Assembly: GCF_013376475.1 (NCBI RefSeq)
Contig: NZ_CP045508.1
Span: forward strand, 3,570,001-3,634,000
Direction: 5' to 3'
DNA length: 64,000 bases
From: Desulfolutivibrio sulfoxidireducens
GTDB taxonomy: Bacteria; Desulfobacterota; Desulfovibrionia; Desulfovibrionales; Desulfovibrionaceae
Part shown: positions 1-8,715 of the stretch, piece by piece
How the letters are laid out: every line of letters begins with the position of its first letter
Position numbering within the stretch: the stretch's first letter is position 1
The notes under the pieces: generated by a model
Databases searched by the model: none
What the model saw: only the letters and a program-made list of their open reading frames with translations
Told to the model about the DNA's origin: nothing
Made by a program: the position numbers and the translations under genes

Positions 1-275
1 CCCTTCTGGAAAAATTCCCCGGCTACTGGGTCCTGGACTGCGCCGCCGCCATCCAGAACATGCTCCTGGCCGCCCGGGCCATCGGCCTGGGCACGGTGTG
101 GACCGGCGTCTACCCGAAGCCGGACCGCGTGGAGGGCTTCTCCCGGCTTTTCTCCCTGCCAGGACACGTCATCCCCCATTCCTTCGTGGTCGTGGGACAT
201 CCGGCCCAGGAGGCCGGCCCGGTGGACCGCTTCAACCCGTCGCGCATCGACGAAAACATCTTCGTGGGCAAATAG
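1..275 (+). CDS. Nitroreductase family protein, C-terminal fragment
   Basis: Open reading frame entering from the left edge and ending at TAG 273-275; about 90 residues are visible. The run YWVLDCAAAIQNMLLAA followed by GLGTVWTGVYP is the C-terminal FMN-binding part of nitroreductase-fold NAD(P)H oxidoreductases. The family reduces nitro compounds, quinones or flavins with FMN in the cytoplasm. The N-terminal half lies outside the window, so subfamily and substrate cannot be judged. It is followed after 33 bases by a flavin reductase in the same direction, suggesting one flavin-redox transcription unit. Confidence 0.85.
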   Translation, partial: LLEKFPGYWVLDCAAAIQNMLLAARAIGLGTVWTGVYPKPDRVEGFSRLFSLPGHVIPHSFVVVGHPAQEAGPVDRFNPSRIDENIFVGK

Positions 276-308
276 GCCCGAAAAACATTTCCTAAAGGAG
301 AGCACCCC

Positions 309-884
309 ATGAAAATCTCTCTTGGCGCCGAGACCCTGGCCGCCCCCACCCCGGCCTGGCTGGTCGGCACCTACGACGCGGCAGGCAAGCCCAACATCAT
401 GACCATCGCCTGGGGCGGCCTGTGCTGCTCCAAGCCCCCCTGCCTGGCCGTATCCCTGCGCGCGGCCACCTATTCCCACGCCGGCATCATGGCCCGCCGG
501 GCCTTCACCGTGTCCATCCCCCGCGCCTCCCAGGTCGCGGCCCTGGACCACGCCGGCATGGTATCCGGAAAAAACGAGGACAAGTTCGCCACCCTGGGCC
601 TGACCCCGGTCAAAAGCGACCTGGTGGACGCGCCCTACGTGGCCGAATGCCCCCTTACCATCGAATGCGCCGTGACCCATGTCCTGGAACTGGGGCTGCA
701 TACCCAGTTCGTGGGCGAGATCAAGGACGTCAAGGCCGACCCGGCCATCCTCGACGAAAAGGGCCGTATCGACGCGACTAAGGCCCAGTTCTTCGCCTTC
801 ATCCCGGGCGCCAGACGCTACGTGGCCCTGGGCCAGGACATTGGCGCGGCCTTTTCCATCGGCAAGACGGCGGTGAAGGAATAG
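309..884 (+). CDS. Flavin reductase family protein (FMN-binding split barrel)
   Basis: 191 residues. The start is fixed by AAAGGAG about 9 bases upstream of ATG 309. The N-terminus (TPAWLVGTYDAAGKPNIMTIAW) is the typical opening of flavin-reductase-like FMN-binding split-barrel proteins, which bind FMN and either reduce it with NAD(P)H or pass electrons to partners such as rubredoxin. The C-terminal ARRYVALGQDIGAAFSIGK fits the usual end of the family. It lies between a nitroreductase and a paralogous flavin reductase (1168-1737). Its specific electron partner cannot be read from the sequence. No signal peptide or membrane segment is visible, so it is cytoplasmic. Confidence 0.88.
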   Translation: MKISLGAETLAAPTPAWLVGTYDAAGKPNIMTIAWGGLCCSKPPCLAVSLRAATYSHAGIMARRAFTVSIPRASQVAALDHAGMVSGKNEDKFATLGLTPVKSDLVDAPYVAECPLTIECAVTHVLELGLHTQFVGEIKDVKADPAILDEKGRIDATKAQFFAFIPGARRYVALGQDIGAAFSIGKTAVKE

Positions 885-903
885 GAGAAAGAGCCTCCGG
901 CGG

Positions 904-1144
904 CCAGGGGGGAAACTTTTTGAAAAAAGTTTCCCCCCTGGACCCTCCTTCCAAAACTTTCAACACGCTTCGCGGCCCGTCCCGGCACCGGCGGCATCAT
1001 CCGCGCCGCATCCCGCCTTTCCGGGCGCGCTGTGTCCGGCGCAAAGCGCCGGACACAGCGCGCCCGGAAACGGGGGGTCCGGGGGGGGAATGATTCCCCC
1101 CGGGCGGGGAGGGGGCCGGGGAGGGGGCGCAGCCCCCTCCCCGG
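904..1144. repeat. Composite palindromic intergenic repeat, copy 1
   Basis: The whole gap between two flavin reductases is structured. Modules in order on the plus strand are as follows. T is an 18-bp stem with arms CCAGGGGGGAAACTTTTT at 904-921 and 924-941 and loop GA. A linker contains CGCTTCGCG. L is a perfect 25-bp stem, 1018-1042 paired with 1046-1070, with loop AAA. N is the stem GGGGGGAAT/ATTCCCCCC at 1083-1101. G is a 13-bp stem 1116-1128/1132-1144, preceded by a third copy of its arm at 1106-1115. The same modules occur inverted at 61693-61956. Module T could also terminate transcription of the upstream flavin reductase. No ORF here looks real. Confidence 0.85.
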
Positions 1145-1167
1145 GAAACGACGCAAAGGAGGTCGCA

Positions 1168-1737
1168 ATGGACACGGTACGTGTGGACCCGAATGTGTTG
1201 CCGGTCATGCCGGTGTGCCTGGTCGGTTCCATGATGGACGGCAAGCCCAATTTCATGACCGCGGCCTGGCTCACCCGGCTGTCGTACACGCCGCCCATGG
1301 TGGGCGTGGCCGTCAACCAGCGCCATGCCACCCGGGAGGCCATCCTGGAGGCGGGAAGGTACAGCCTGTGCATCCCGGGCCGGGGGATGGTGGAGGCGAC
1401 GGACTATTGCGGGCTGGTCTCGGGCAGAAACACGGATAAGGCGAAGCTGTTCGACGTGTTTTACGGCGATCCGGCGGGGCCGCCCATGATCCGGGAGTGC
1501 CCGTTGTGCCTGGAAGTGGCCGTGACCCAGGCTGTGGAGGTGGTCGCCAACACCTTTTTCATCGGCGAGATCACGGCCGCCCACGCCCACGCGGACGTTC
1601 TGACCGACGGGCGGCCGGACATGGCAAAAATCGACCCGCTGCTTTTGACCATGCCCGACAACCGCTATTTCGCCCTTGGCCAGGTTGTCGGAACGGCCTG
1701 GAAGGACGGAAAAAAACTAAAGGGGGAAAACGCATGA
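1168..1737 (+). CDS. Flavin reductase family protein (second paralogue)
   Basis: 189 residues. A longer frame is open upstream, but AAAGGAGG ends 5 bases before ATG 1168, which fixes the start. The pattern PVMPVCLVGSMMDGKPNFMTAAW resembles the FMN-binding split-barrel family and the paralogue at 309-884. It also carries CGLVSGRNTDKAKLFDVF and ends DNRYFALGQVVGTAW. The function is flavin binding or reduction in the cytoplasm. Its stop overlaps the next gene's ATG by 4 bases (ATGA at 1734-1737), so the two are probably translationally coupled and the products may exchange electrons through flavin. Confidence 0.88.
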   Translation: MDTVRVDPNVLPVMPVCLVGSMMDGKPNFMTAAWLTRLSYTPPMVGVAVNQRHATREAILEAGRYSLCIPGRGMVEATDYCGLVSGRNTDKAKLFDVFYGDPAGPPMIRECPLCLEVAVTQAVEVVANTFFIGEITAAHAHADVLTDGRPDMAKIDPLLLTMPDNRYFALGQVVGTAWKDGKKLKGENA

Positions 1738-2309
1738 AGGTTCTGGCCGTCAACGGCAGCGCCCGCAAGAACGGCAACACCGCGATCCTGATCAACACGC
1801 TTCTGGCCGAGCTTGAGGCCGAGGGCATAGGGACCGAGCAGGTGCAGCTCGCCGGGAAGGACCTGCACGGGTGCCTGGCCTGCTACACGTGTTTCGAGAC
1901 CAAGGATCGGCGGTGTATCCAGAAAAAGGACCTGGTCAACGAGCTCATTGAAAAGATGCTCGATGCCGACGGCATCGTGCTCGGCTCGCCCACCTACTTC
2001 GCCAACGTGACCACCAACATGAAGTCCCTGATCGACCGGGCCGGCATGACCTCCATCGCCAACGGCCGGATGTTCGCCCGCAAGGTGGGCGCGGCCGTGG
2101 TGGCGGCGCGCCGGGGCGGGGCCATCCACACCTTCGACTCCCTCAACCACTTCTTTTTCATCAACGAAATGATCGTGCCCGGGTCCATCTACTGGAACAT
2201 GGGATTCGGCAGGGAGATCGGCGAGGTGAATTCCGACGAGGAGGGGCTTCGCACCATGAGCGCCCTGGGGAAACACATGGCCTGGCTCCTGAAAAAGATC
2301 CACGCCTAG
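1734..2309 (+). CDS. NADPH-dependent FMN reductase / iron-sulfur flavoprotein-like
   Basis: 191 residues starting in the ATGA overlap with the preceding gene. MKVLAVNGSARKNGNT is the flavodoxin-fold FMN-phosphate loop, and GSPTYFANVTTNMKSLIDR is the second flavin loop of the NADPH-dependent FMN reductase family. Cysteines in GCLACYTC near residues 43-50 recall the compact cysteine motif of iron-sulfur flavoproteins. The spacing is not exactly classical, so a 4Fe-4S cluster is possible but unproven. It is probably a soluble flavin electron carrier working with the adjacent flavin reductases. Confidence 0.88.
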   Translation: MKVLAVNGSARKNGNTAILINTLLAELEAEGIGTEQVQLAGKDLHGCLACYTCFETKDRRCIQKKDLVNELIEKMLDADGIVLGSPTYFANVTTNMKSLIDRAGMTSIANGRMFARKVGAAVVAARRGGAIHTFDSLNHFFFINEMIVPGSIYWNMGFGREIGEVNSDEEGLRTMSALGKHMAWLLKKIHA

Positions 2310-2713
2310 CGTAACGTCCTCGACGTTGGCGTCCACAGGGAAAAAGGTTCCAAGAAACTTGCATGGTACGCTCTTTCTTGACAACCACTCTCGGGGTATT
2401 CAAAAGACGCGACACGGGCGTCGCGGTCACAAGACACATGCCCCTGTATGTATTGAACACGCCACTGTCATGTGACCCGATTCGCCGCCACGAAAGGCCG
2501 CAATTTTATGGCGAGCGCCGCATGAGGGGCGTTGCGGCCGGGGAGGGACCGCCGTGGCCTCCCGGTCGCATTTGACAACCCCGCCCCCCATTTGGGATAG
2601 ATCGTCTTCGGACCGGGGGGACGTCCCGACGCATGGACGCCCCCCGGCCACATCCCCGGCACCGCGTACGGGCCGGCCCTTTTTCCCGCCGCCGGGGTCC
2701 CCAAGGAGAAGCC
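2310..2713. other. Intergenic region, 404 bases, no gene
   Basis: No reading frame here has a ribosome binding site or a protein-like sequence. The first 180 bases are less GC-rich than the surroundings. The only feature I can support is a candidate housekeeping promoter near 2572-2601 reading towards the TPR lipoprotein. A second TTGACA at 2378-2383 has no acceptable -10 element at normal spacing. Confidence 0.6.
2572..2601 (+). promoter_or_regulatory. Candidate sigma-70-type promoter for the TPR lipoprotein gene
   Basis: A perfect TTGACA at 2572-2577 is followed after 18 bases by GATAGA at 2596-2601, a weak -10. The predicted transcript would have a leader of roughly 105 bases before ATG 2714. 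The -35 is convincing and the -10 is not. Confidence 0.35.
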
Positions 2714-3445
2714 ATGCCCGCCAAAACCGCTCGTGCGGTCATCATTGTGTCCGCTTTCGCCGCCCTGTCCCTTTTCACCTCCGGCTGCTCCCCCCGAACC
2801 GCAACGCAGGCCGCCCCCCCGCCCCCACAGGAGGCCTTCGAGGCCGGCAAGCAGGCCCTCGAGCAGGGCCGGTTCGATCAGGCGGCCAAGGATTTCGCCA
2901 ACGCCGCAACCGATCCGGGACGGGCCGACGCCAGGTACCTTTTGGGGCTCTCCCTGGAGAAGGACGGCGCGCAAAAGGCCCGTCAGGCCTATGAGGAGGC
3001 CCTGCGGACCGACCCCGCCCTGGAGGACGCCATGGAATCCCTGGGGCTCCTTCTGGCCAACCAGGGAGATACGGCCCAGGCCAAGTCCTGGCTGCTCAAG
3101 GCCGGAAGCCGGGGGGGCATCAGCCCGGAGGCGTTGGTGCGCCTGGGGGACATCTATCTGGCCGAGGGAAATTGCCGCGAGGCCATGACGCTCTATGAAA
3201 AGGCCGCCGCGCCCGAGGCCGGATACGCCCCGGCGGCCAGGCGGATTGAAGCCTTGCGCGGGCTGTGCGGCGGCAAGGCCGCAAATGGTGGCGCGGCCGG
3301 CAAATCCGCGAACAAGTGGAACGCCGGCACGGCCGGGACCACCACCGGCAACGGCACGGGGTCCGCCTCCGGAGGAACAGGGGCCATTCCCGCCCCGGCC
3401 GGGCCCAAACCCGGCCCCAAGGCCATCGACTTAAACGACATTTGA
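2714..3445 (+). CDS. Tetratricopeptide-repeat lipoprotein
   Basis: 243 residues. AAGGAGA upstream of ATG 2714 chooses this start over the longer open frame. Residues 1-24 form a lipoprotein signal ending in the lipobox TSGC, so the mature protein should be lipid-anchored at the cell envelope. TPR-like helical repeats run from about residue 42 to 180 (for example EAFEAGKQALEQGRFDQAAKDF and ARYLLGLSLEKDGAQKARQAYEEAL). The C-terminal 60 residues are a low-complexity Gly/Thr/Ala/Pro tail. TPR lipoproteins scaffold envelope assembly complexes, and the partner here is unknown. Confidence 0.82.
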   Translation: MPAKTARAVIIVSAFAALSLFTSGCSPRTATQAAPPPPQEAFEAGKQALEQGRFDQAAKDFANAATDPGRADARYLLGLSLEKDGAQKARQAYEEALRTDPALEDAMESLGLLLANQGDTAQAKSWLLKAGSRGGISPEALVRLGDIYLAEGNCREAMTLYEKAAAPEAGYAPAARRIEALRGLCGGKAANGGAAGKSANKWNAGTAGTTTGNGTGSASGGTGAIPAPAGPKPGPKAIDLNDI

Positions 3446-3717
3446 GCCTCCGGGAGCGGGCTATCCCGGACCCCGGCCAGCGGAGGACGTTCTTTGGGAT
3501 TTGCCGCCCCGGTCCCGGGACGGCCCGGTGTCCCGGGGCTCCCAAAGCCCGGTTTCGTGGCCCCTGGGCGGGTCATGGCCGGCCCCTGGGACCGGAGGAC
3601 TTCCCCCTTGCCGGCCGGGCCGAGTTTGCGTAGGTAGCAGGCCGGGCGAAACCGGCTGTGGGACGTTTTGCCCGGTGCGCCGATCGCCGGCGCGACGATC
3701 CGACAAGGAGAGATGAG

Positions 3718-4170
3718 ATGGTGAAAAAAACCCTGATTTTGACCGCCCTTTTCCTGCTTGTTTTGGGCAACGCCGCCTCGGCCGTGGCCCAGGGCGGCCC
3801 GAGCTTCGCCCAGGCCTGGAGCGGCCAGTCCGACAAGGAAAAGGAGAGCTTTATCCGGGGGGTGGTGTCCGGAGTGCGCATCCTGTGCATGGACATCACC
3901 GTGGGCCTTGGCAAGGCCGGCGACCCCGAGAACGTCAACAAGCAGTTCAGGGAATGTTTCAATGCCTACGTGGTCGATAATCCGGCCAAGATGATCGCCA
4001 CCATGAACGAACTCTACGCCGACAAGAAAAACGCCTTCATCCCCTTCGACGGCATCTACAAGATCGCCGGGCTCAAGATGAACGGGCAAAACGTGGACAA
4101 GCTCCTGGAACAGTCCCGGCAGTATGCGGAAGGCCTGAAAAAGAAGCTGGAAAAAGAAGTCAAAAAGTAG
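3718..4170 (+). CDS. Secreted protein of unknown function
   Basis: 150 residues from ATG 3718, which is preceded by AAGGAGAG. Residues 1-25 are a classical signal peptide (KK, then a Leu-rich core, then ASAVAQ). The mature 125 residues are charged and mainly helical. They contain two cysteines (in RILCMDITV and RECFNAYVV) that could form a periplasmic disulfide, and a very Lys/Glu-rich C-terminal helix. I do not recognise the family. It lies between a TPR lipoprotein on the same strand and the convergent DUF1501 gene. A periplasmic location is inferred from the signal peptide. Confidence 0.72.
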   Translation: MVKKTLILTALFLLVLGNAASAVAQGGPSFAQAWSGQSDKEKESFIRGVVSGVRILCMDITVGLGKAGDPENVNKQFRECFNAYVVDNPAKMIATMNELYADKKNAFIPFDGIYKIAGLKMNGQNVDKLLEQSRQYAEGLKKKLEKEVKK

Positions 4171-4251
4171 TTCGCCGGGAGTTCCCGGGTTTCCCGGCAC
4201 ACGATCCGGGCACGCCGGGTGCCGCGCCCGGCTCGGGCCGCACGGCGGGCG

Positions 4252-5589
4252 TCATCCCGGGGCGCTTGAGCCCGCGTCGGGAGTAAAAAAGGGCTGCGGC
4301 GACGTCCTTGGTTCAAACCCCGGGAACACCCGGGACACGGCCTCGGCGGGCAGTCCCAGATGCGCTGTGATCACCGCCGCCAGGGGCTCCCGAAAATCCA
4401 TGGTCACCGGCAGGGGACGCTCCCGGTACAGCCGGCGTCCCGCCAGGCTCGGCGTCTGGCCGTGGACCCGCCCCCCGGCCACCGCCCCCCCCAAAAGCCA
4501 GGCCAGTCCGCCGTGGCCATTGTCCGTGCCGCCCACGGCGTTCTCCAAAAGCCCGCGTCCGAATTCGCTGACCACCACAATCACCGTGTCCGCAAAAGCC
4601 GGTCCCAGGCCGTTCGCCAGGGCGCAAAGCCCTGTGGCGGCGTGGGACAGGGCCTCGGACAGTCGCCCCGTGGCCGCGCCCTGGGCCACGTGGGTATCGA
4701 ACCCGCCAAAGGGCAAAAAGCCCAAGGAGGCCCCGGGGAGGCGACGAAATTCCTCGACCAGTCGCGCGGCCAGATCCGGAAACCGGGAGACCGGGGGATC
4801 GCCGTTTCTGGAGGCGACCATTTCCCGCTCATATTCGGCCAGCCGGCCGCGCCGCCAGGAAACCGCCTCCCGATAGGACCGGGAAAGCCCGGCGGGAACC
4901 CCTTTGGCCGCATACAGCGGGGCCAGGGTCTTCTCCAGGGCCGCAATTTCCGGCAGGGAGGCCTCGCCCGGGGGATAGGCGAAACGACCTGGGGGCAGGA
5001 CGGACACCGGGGCCTTGCCGGCCAGGATCAAGGGGCTTTTGGGGGCCAGGGCCACGGCCCGCACGGTCCGGTCCGGCTTTTTGCCTTTGTCCGGGGCCTG
5101 CTGGCGGCCAATTTCCAAGGCCAGCCGGTTCAGCCAGCCGTCGGCCGCATTCGGCCTGTCCGGCAGCCCGGTCTCGGCCACCCGCCTGGCGGCGTCATGG
5201 TTCCGGATCACGGCGGCCGTGCCCAGCCCCTGGACAAAGGCCAGGCGCGCGTCCCGATACCACGGCACAAGCGGCGCCAGGGCCGGGTGCAGGAAAAACC
5301 CCTCGGCCAGGGGCAGGACCCCGCCGGGCTGTTCCGGCCCGGGCAGGGCCGTGGTGGGCCGGGCCAGCCGGTAAAACGCGTCGTCGCAGGGCGGCAGCAC
5401 ACTTACGGCGTCCACGCCGCCGCGCAAGAAGACCACCACCAGGCGTTTGCGGGGAACGAGGGGACCGGACGGCGCCCCCTGTGCGGACCGTATGGGCCGG
5501 GCGGCCCGTTTTACGCCCAGGGCCGCCCCGGGAAAGGCGGCGGAGGCGGCGCACAGGGCCAGGGCGGCAAGGAAACGGCGACGATTCAT
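4252..5589 (-). CDS. DUF1501 domain protein, Tat-exported
   Basis: 445 residues. The N-terminus NRRRFLAALALCAASAA has a twin-arginine signal. Conserved DUF1501 features follow: KRLVVVFLRGGVDAVSVLPP, a central GFDTHVAQG block and VSEFGRGLLENAVGGTDNGHGG with the conserved Glu, Asp and His pattern related to the sulfatase/alkaline phosphatase-like fold. It starts 15 bases after the DUF1800 gene stop. DUF1800-DUF1501 pairs are widespread secreted protein pairs whose biochemical role is still unclear, and the coupling here supports a joint periplasmic role. Confidence 0.88.
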   Translation of the reverse strand: MNRRRFLAALALCAASAAFPGAALGVKRAARPIRSAQGAPSGPLVPRKRLVVVFLRGGVDAVSVLPPCDDAFYRLARPTTALPGPEQPGGVLPLAEGFFLHPALAPLVPWYRDARLAFVQGLGTAAVIRNHDAARRVAETGLPDRPNAADGWLNRLALEIGRQQAPDKGKKPDRTVRAVALAPKSPLILAGKAPVSVLPPGRFAYPPGEASLPEIAALEKTLAPLYAAKGVPAGLSRSYREAVSWRRGRLAEYEREMVASRNGDPPVSRFPDLAARLVEEFRRLPGASLGFLPFGGFDTHVAQGAATGRLSEALSHAATGLCALANGLGPAFADTVIVVVSEFGRGLLENAVGGTDNGHGGLAWLLGGAVAGGRVHGQTPSLAGRRLYRERPLPVTMDFREPLAAVITAHLGLPAEAVSRVFPGFEPRTSPQPFFTPDAGSSAPG

Positions 5590-5604
5590 GTCCGTTTGTC
5601 CCGG

Positions 5605-7230
5605 TCAGTACCGCAAAAATCCCGGGCCGGCCAGGATGGCGGCCGGATCGCGCCGCGGGGAGGTTTTGGGGGCGGTCCTGGCCGCCCGGCCCTTTTTGGC
5701 GGGCTTGTCCGCCTCCGGCGCGGGCGATGTGCCCAGGGTCGAAAGAAGTTTTTCCACAGCCAGTCCCGGGGGCTTTTCCCGCCATAGCGGCAGTTCGCCC
5801 GAGACAAGGCCCACGGCGAAGGCCACCCGGGCGGCCATGTCCCTGGAGGTCGGAAAGGCTCCGGGTCCGGGGTAGCCGGCCGGGTCCGGGCAGTGAAACA
5901 GGGGCGTGCCCATGCGGGCCAGGACCCCGGCCAGGGGGGTCACGTCGTCCGGCGGGGTTCCGATGGCCCGCACGGCCGAGACCACGGTGCGTAGCGGCGT
6001 CTTGACCCCGGCGGCGTAGCGCGATTCGTCGAAAAATTCCGGGTCGGCGAAAAGCGCCCGCAGCACCGCCCGGATGTCCCCTTCGGAACGCAAAAAGATC
6101 TCGGCCAGACGCCCCACAAGCCCCCGCGAGGGTTCCCCGGCCAGGAAAAAGGCGGCCAGCTTGCGGCACACGTGTTTGGCCGTGGCCGGATGCCCGGCCA
6201 GGATGCGCAGGGCCGCCGCGCCCTCGGCGATGCCGCCGCCGGGGATGGTCTTGCCTAAAAAGACCTTGTCGGTCGGGTCATGGGCCGCCTGATCGAAGAA
6301 AAAGCCGTTCTTGTCCGTCTCCGACCGGGGCGCGCCCAGACGCCAGCCGGTGAACACCCGGGCCAGGGCGGTCCGATCCCGGGCGGCGAAAGCCGCGTCG
6401 TCCCCCAGGGTATGGACGGCCAGGAGTGTCCCGGCATAGGTCTCGTCCAGACCGCCGGTCCGTTCGGCATCCGCCTCCCGGTCCGGGGCCTTGGCCTCGT
6501 AACCGTCCGAGTCGGGCGAAATCGCCTCCCCGTCGCCTCCGCCGTCGTCCCGGGGGGCCACGTTGCGCCAGTTTTCCAGGTAGATGAGCATGGCCGGATG
6601 CATGGCCGTGGCCGCCAGGAGGTCCAGGAACCGACCCATGGCGTGGGGGCGGATGGCCTCGCGCTCATAGGCCCCGGCCCAGATCCGGGCCAGTCCATGC
6701 CCCGCGTCCACGTTGAAGTGGTTGTACCAGAAATCCACGAGAAGCTCGCGAAGCTGCCCCGGCGCGGCCATGGCCCGCAAAAGCCTGGCCTGAACCGCCT
6801 CCCGGGCCACCACCCCGGCCCGGTCCCGGGCGGCCAGGACCTGGCTTGGCCCCAGGCCCCCGCCCGTATCCGGGGTGGGGCCGTATTCGCGGAAGAGATC
6901 CACCGCGCCAAGGCGGACGGTACCCAGGGATTCGAGCCGGGCCGCCAACTCCCTGGACTCGGGAAGGGCGTCGGGTTCGAGTTGCTCCTCGATGAAGGCC
7001 GCAACGCCCATGGCCCGCACCCGTTCGATGTCGCCGGGGGCCGGGCCGTAGGTCAGGCGGTCTATGACATGCGTGATCTTGTGTTCGGGAGACATCTCCC
7101 CGGCCAGGGACGGCCCGGCGGGCCACAGCAGAAGCAGGCAGGCGGCCAGGACGCATCCGCTCGGGCCTGGCGCGCCCGAAAAAAAACCTCGCCAACGCCG
7201 CGAAAAAAAAGTCGTGCTCCCGCGCCCCAT
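5605..7230 (-). CDS. DUF1800 domain protein, secreted
   Basis: 541 residues from ATG 7230, which has AAAAGGA upstream; the frame is open for 19 more codons but without a ribosome site. A hydrophobic signal segment lies near residues 20-45. The mature part has DUF1800 hallmarks: HVIDRLTYGPAPGDIERVRAMG, a WYNHFNVD block, DDAAFAARDRTALARVFTGWRL and HPATAKHVCRKLAAFF. A charged Asp/Glu/Gly insert sits near residue 240. It forms a two-gene operon with the DUF1501 gene downstream. It probably acts in the periplasm, and the function is not established. Confidence 0.88.
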   Translation of the reverse strand: MGRGSTTFFSRRWRGFFSGAPGPSGCVLAACLLLLWPAGPSLAGEMSPEHKITHVIDRLTYGPAPGDIERVRAMGVAAFIEEQLEPDALPESRELAARLESLGTVRLGAVDLFREYGPTPDTGGGLGPSQVLAARDRAGVVAREAVQARLLRAMAAPGQLRELLVDFWYNHFNVDAGHGLARIWAGAYEREAIRPHAMGRFLDLLAATAMHPAMLIYLENWRNVAPRDDGGGDGEAISPDSDGYEAKAPDREADAERTGGLDETYAGTLLAVHTLGDDAAFAARDRTALARVFTGWRLGAPRSETDKNGFFFDQAAHDPTDKVFLGKTIPGGGIAEGAAALRILAGHPATAKHVCRKLAAFFLAGEPSRGLVGRLAEIFLRSEGDIRAVLRALFADPEFFDESRYAAGVKTPLRTVVSAVRAIGTPPDDVTPLAGVLARMGTPLFHCPDPAGYPGPGAFPTSRDMAARVAFAVGLVSGELPLWREKPPGLAVEKLLSTLGTSPAPEADKPAKKGRAARTAPKTSPRRDPAAILAGPGFLRY

Positions 7231-7323
7231 GGGTCCTTTTTGAGCGCGCGTGGGGCAAAAGTCAACGCCGGGCCGGGTGCGGCGCACCCGGCCCGGCCGT
7301 CGCCAGGGTCCGAACAGGCCGCC

Positions 7324-8505
7324 TCAGGCGGCCAGCCGGCGGACCTTGTACAGCCCCTCGGTGAGCACCCCGGCCACCCGGCAGGCCACCCGCACGGCCC
7401 AGGGCAGGGTTGCTGCCCGGCCATCCCGCGCCGCCTCCATGGGCAAAAGCGCCTCCGGCTCGCGTCCGGTAAGCCGGGCCAGAAGGGCCTGGCCCTCGGC
7501 GTGCTCCCCGCACAGGCCAAGCCCCCTGGTCACGGCCTTGATCGCGAGATCCCGACGGCGCAGAAAATGATAGGCCTTGCCCAGTTCGATGTGGATGTCG
7601 CCCTTTTCCGGGGTCAGGACCAGGGCCTCCCGGTAGGCGGCCACGGCCCCGGCGTAATCCCTGGCCCGCTGGCTCTCGTTGCCCAGGGCGAAAAAGGGGT
7701 TAAATCCCTCCCGGTCCTTTTTGAGCAGCTCCACGAACCTGTCCCGCAACTCCTCGAAGCGCCTGGCCCGGGCGCAGGCCTCGGCGGCCCGTTTCATGGC
7801 CTCCCGGTAGCGGCGTTCGTCGCCCTTGGCCTTCCAGGTCTCGGCCAGACCCAGATGGGCCTCCACATACAGGGCGTTTATGGCCGTGGCCCGGGAAAAG
7901 GCCACGGCGGCCCCGTCGTAGTCCTTGGCGGCCAGGCGGCGCAGGCCCAGCCGGTAGTGCCTGGGGGCCTCGTCCGGCAGCTCCGGGGCGCGGGCCGCAT
8001 CGCTTTTGTCGCCGGCCGGGACGGTCTCCGATGCGGACCGCCTTTCCCGGGCGAACGCGGTGGCCACATCGGCGGTAAAGGCGCGCATGGCCCTGGCCAT
8101 CTCCAGATATTTGAAAAAGGTGGCCTCGGAATAGGGCCGGATCATGTAGCCGCACAGTCCCAGGCGGGCGGCGTCGAGGACCGCCTCCCGGCGGTTGACG
8201 ACACTGGCCATGATCACGGGGATGGTCTTCAGACCCGGCTGGGCCTTGAGCCAGGCCGCGAAGGACAGTCCGTCCGTGTCGGCGAGGCGGCCGTCGCACA
8301 GGATCAGGTCCGCGCCGTGGCGTTCCAGCACGGCCCGGGCCTTGGCCGCGGAAAAGACCACCCTGGGGCCGAAGATGCGGGCTTTTTTCAGGAAATCCCG
8401 GTCGATGCGGGCGTGGCCCTCGTTTTCGGCCACCACCAGGACATTGACGAATCCGGCCGGGCCGGCGGTTCGGGACATGGGCAGCGTGCGCGGCGGGTGC
8501 GACAT
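7324..8505 (-). CDS. Response-regulator receiver / TPR protein
   Basis: 393 residues. ATG 8505 was chosen because GTGGAG lies about 9 bases upstream and the longer frame upstream encodes Pro/Gly-rich non-protein sequence. Residues about 15-135 form a receiver domain: FVNVLVVAENEGHARIDRDF, a phosphoacceptor-position Asp in LILCDGRLADTDG, and PVIMASVVNRREAVLDAARLG. The N-terminal acidic pair is replaced (AENE), so magnesium binding may be weakened. Residues about 175-370 form TPR-type helices. There is no output enzyme, so it probably works by protein-protein interaction. The partner kinase is not adjacent. Confidence 0.82.
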   Translation of the reverse strand: MSHPPRTLPMSRTAGPAGFVNVLVVAENEGHARIDRDFLKKARIFGPRVVFSAAKARAVLERHGADLILCDGRLADTDGLSFAAWLKAQPGLKTIPVIMASVVNRREAVLDAARLGLCGYMIRPYSEATFFKYLEMARAMRAFTADVATAFARERRSASETVPAGDKSDAARAPELPDEAPRHYRLGLRRLAAKDYDGAAVAFSRATAINALYVEAHLGLAETWKAKGDERRYREAMKRAAEACARARRFEELRDRFVELLKKDREGFNPFFALGNESQRARDYAGAVAAYREALVLTPEKGDIHIELGKAYHFLRRRDLAIKAVTRGLGLCGEHAEGQALLARLTGREPEALLPMEAARDGRAATLPWAVRVACRVAGVLTEGLYKVRRLAA

Positions 8506-8715
8506 GACCGTGCTCCACGTTTGCGGTTTCGCGTCCCCCCGGGGTGCGCCGGGCGACCCGGGTCCGGGGTAAAACGCCGACGTCAATCGTATCGGCAGGT
8601 TTTTCAATCCGTTTAGGGCCTTCAGCGAAAAAAGGATGGCTGCGGCCACCCATGATTGAAGGCAGAGCGGAAAACGCGGCGGGGGGAGGGGTGCGCGGGA
8701 AAAAATATCCGAAGG

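Noticed and set aside
2378-2402. TTGACA followed by TATTCA as a promoter
   Set aside because: The spacer is only 13 bases, too short for a sigma-70 promoter.
4360-5787. 475-codon plus-strand ORF opposite the DUF1501 gene
   Set aside because: It is antisense to a gene with a Tat signal and family motifs. Its translation is Gly/Arg/Gln/Pro-rich, as for many long opposite-strand frames in this GC-rich sequence.
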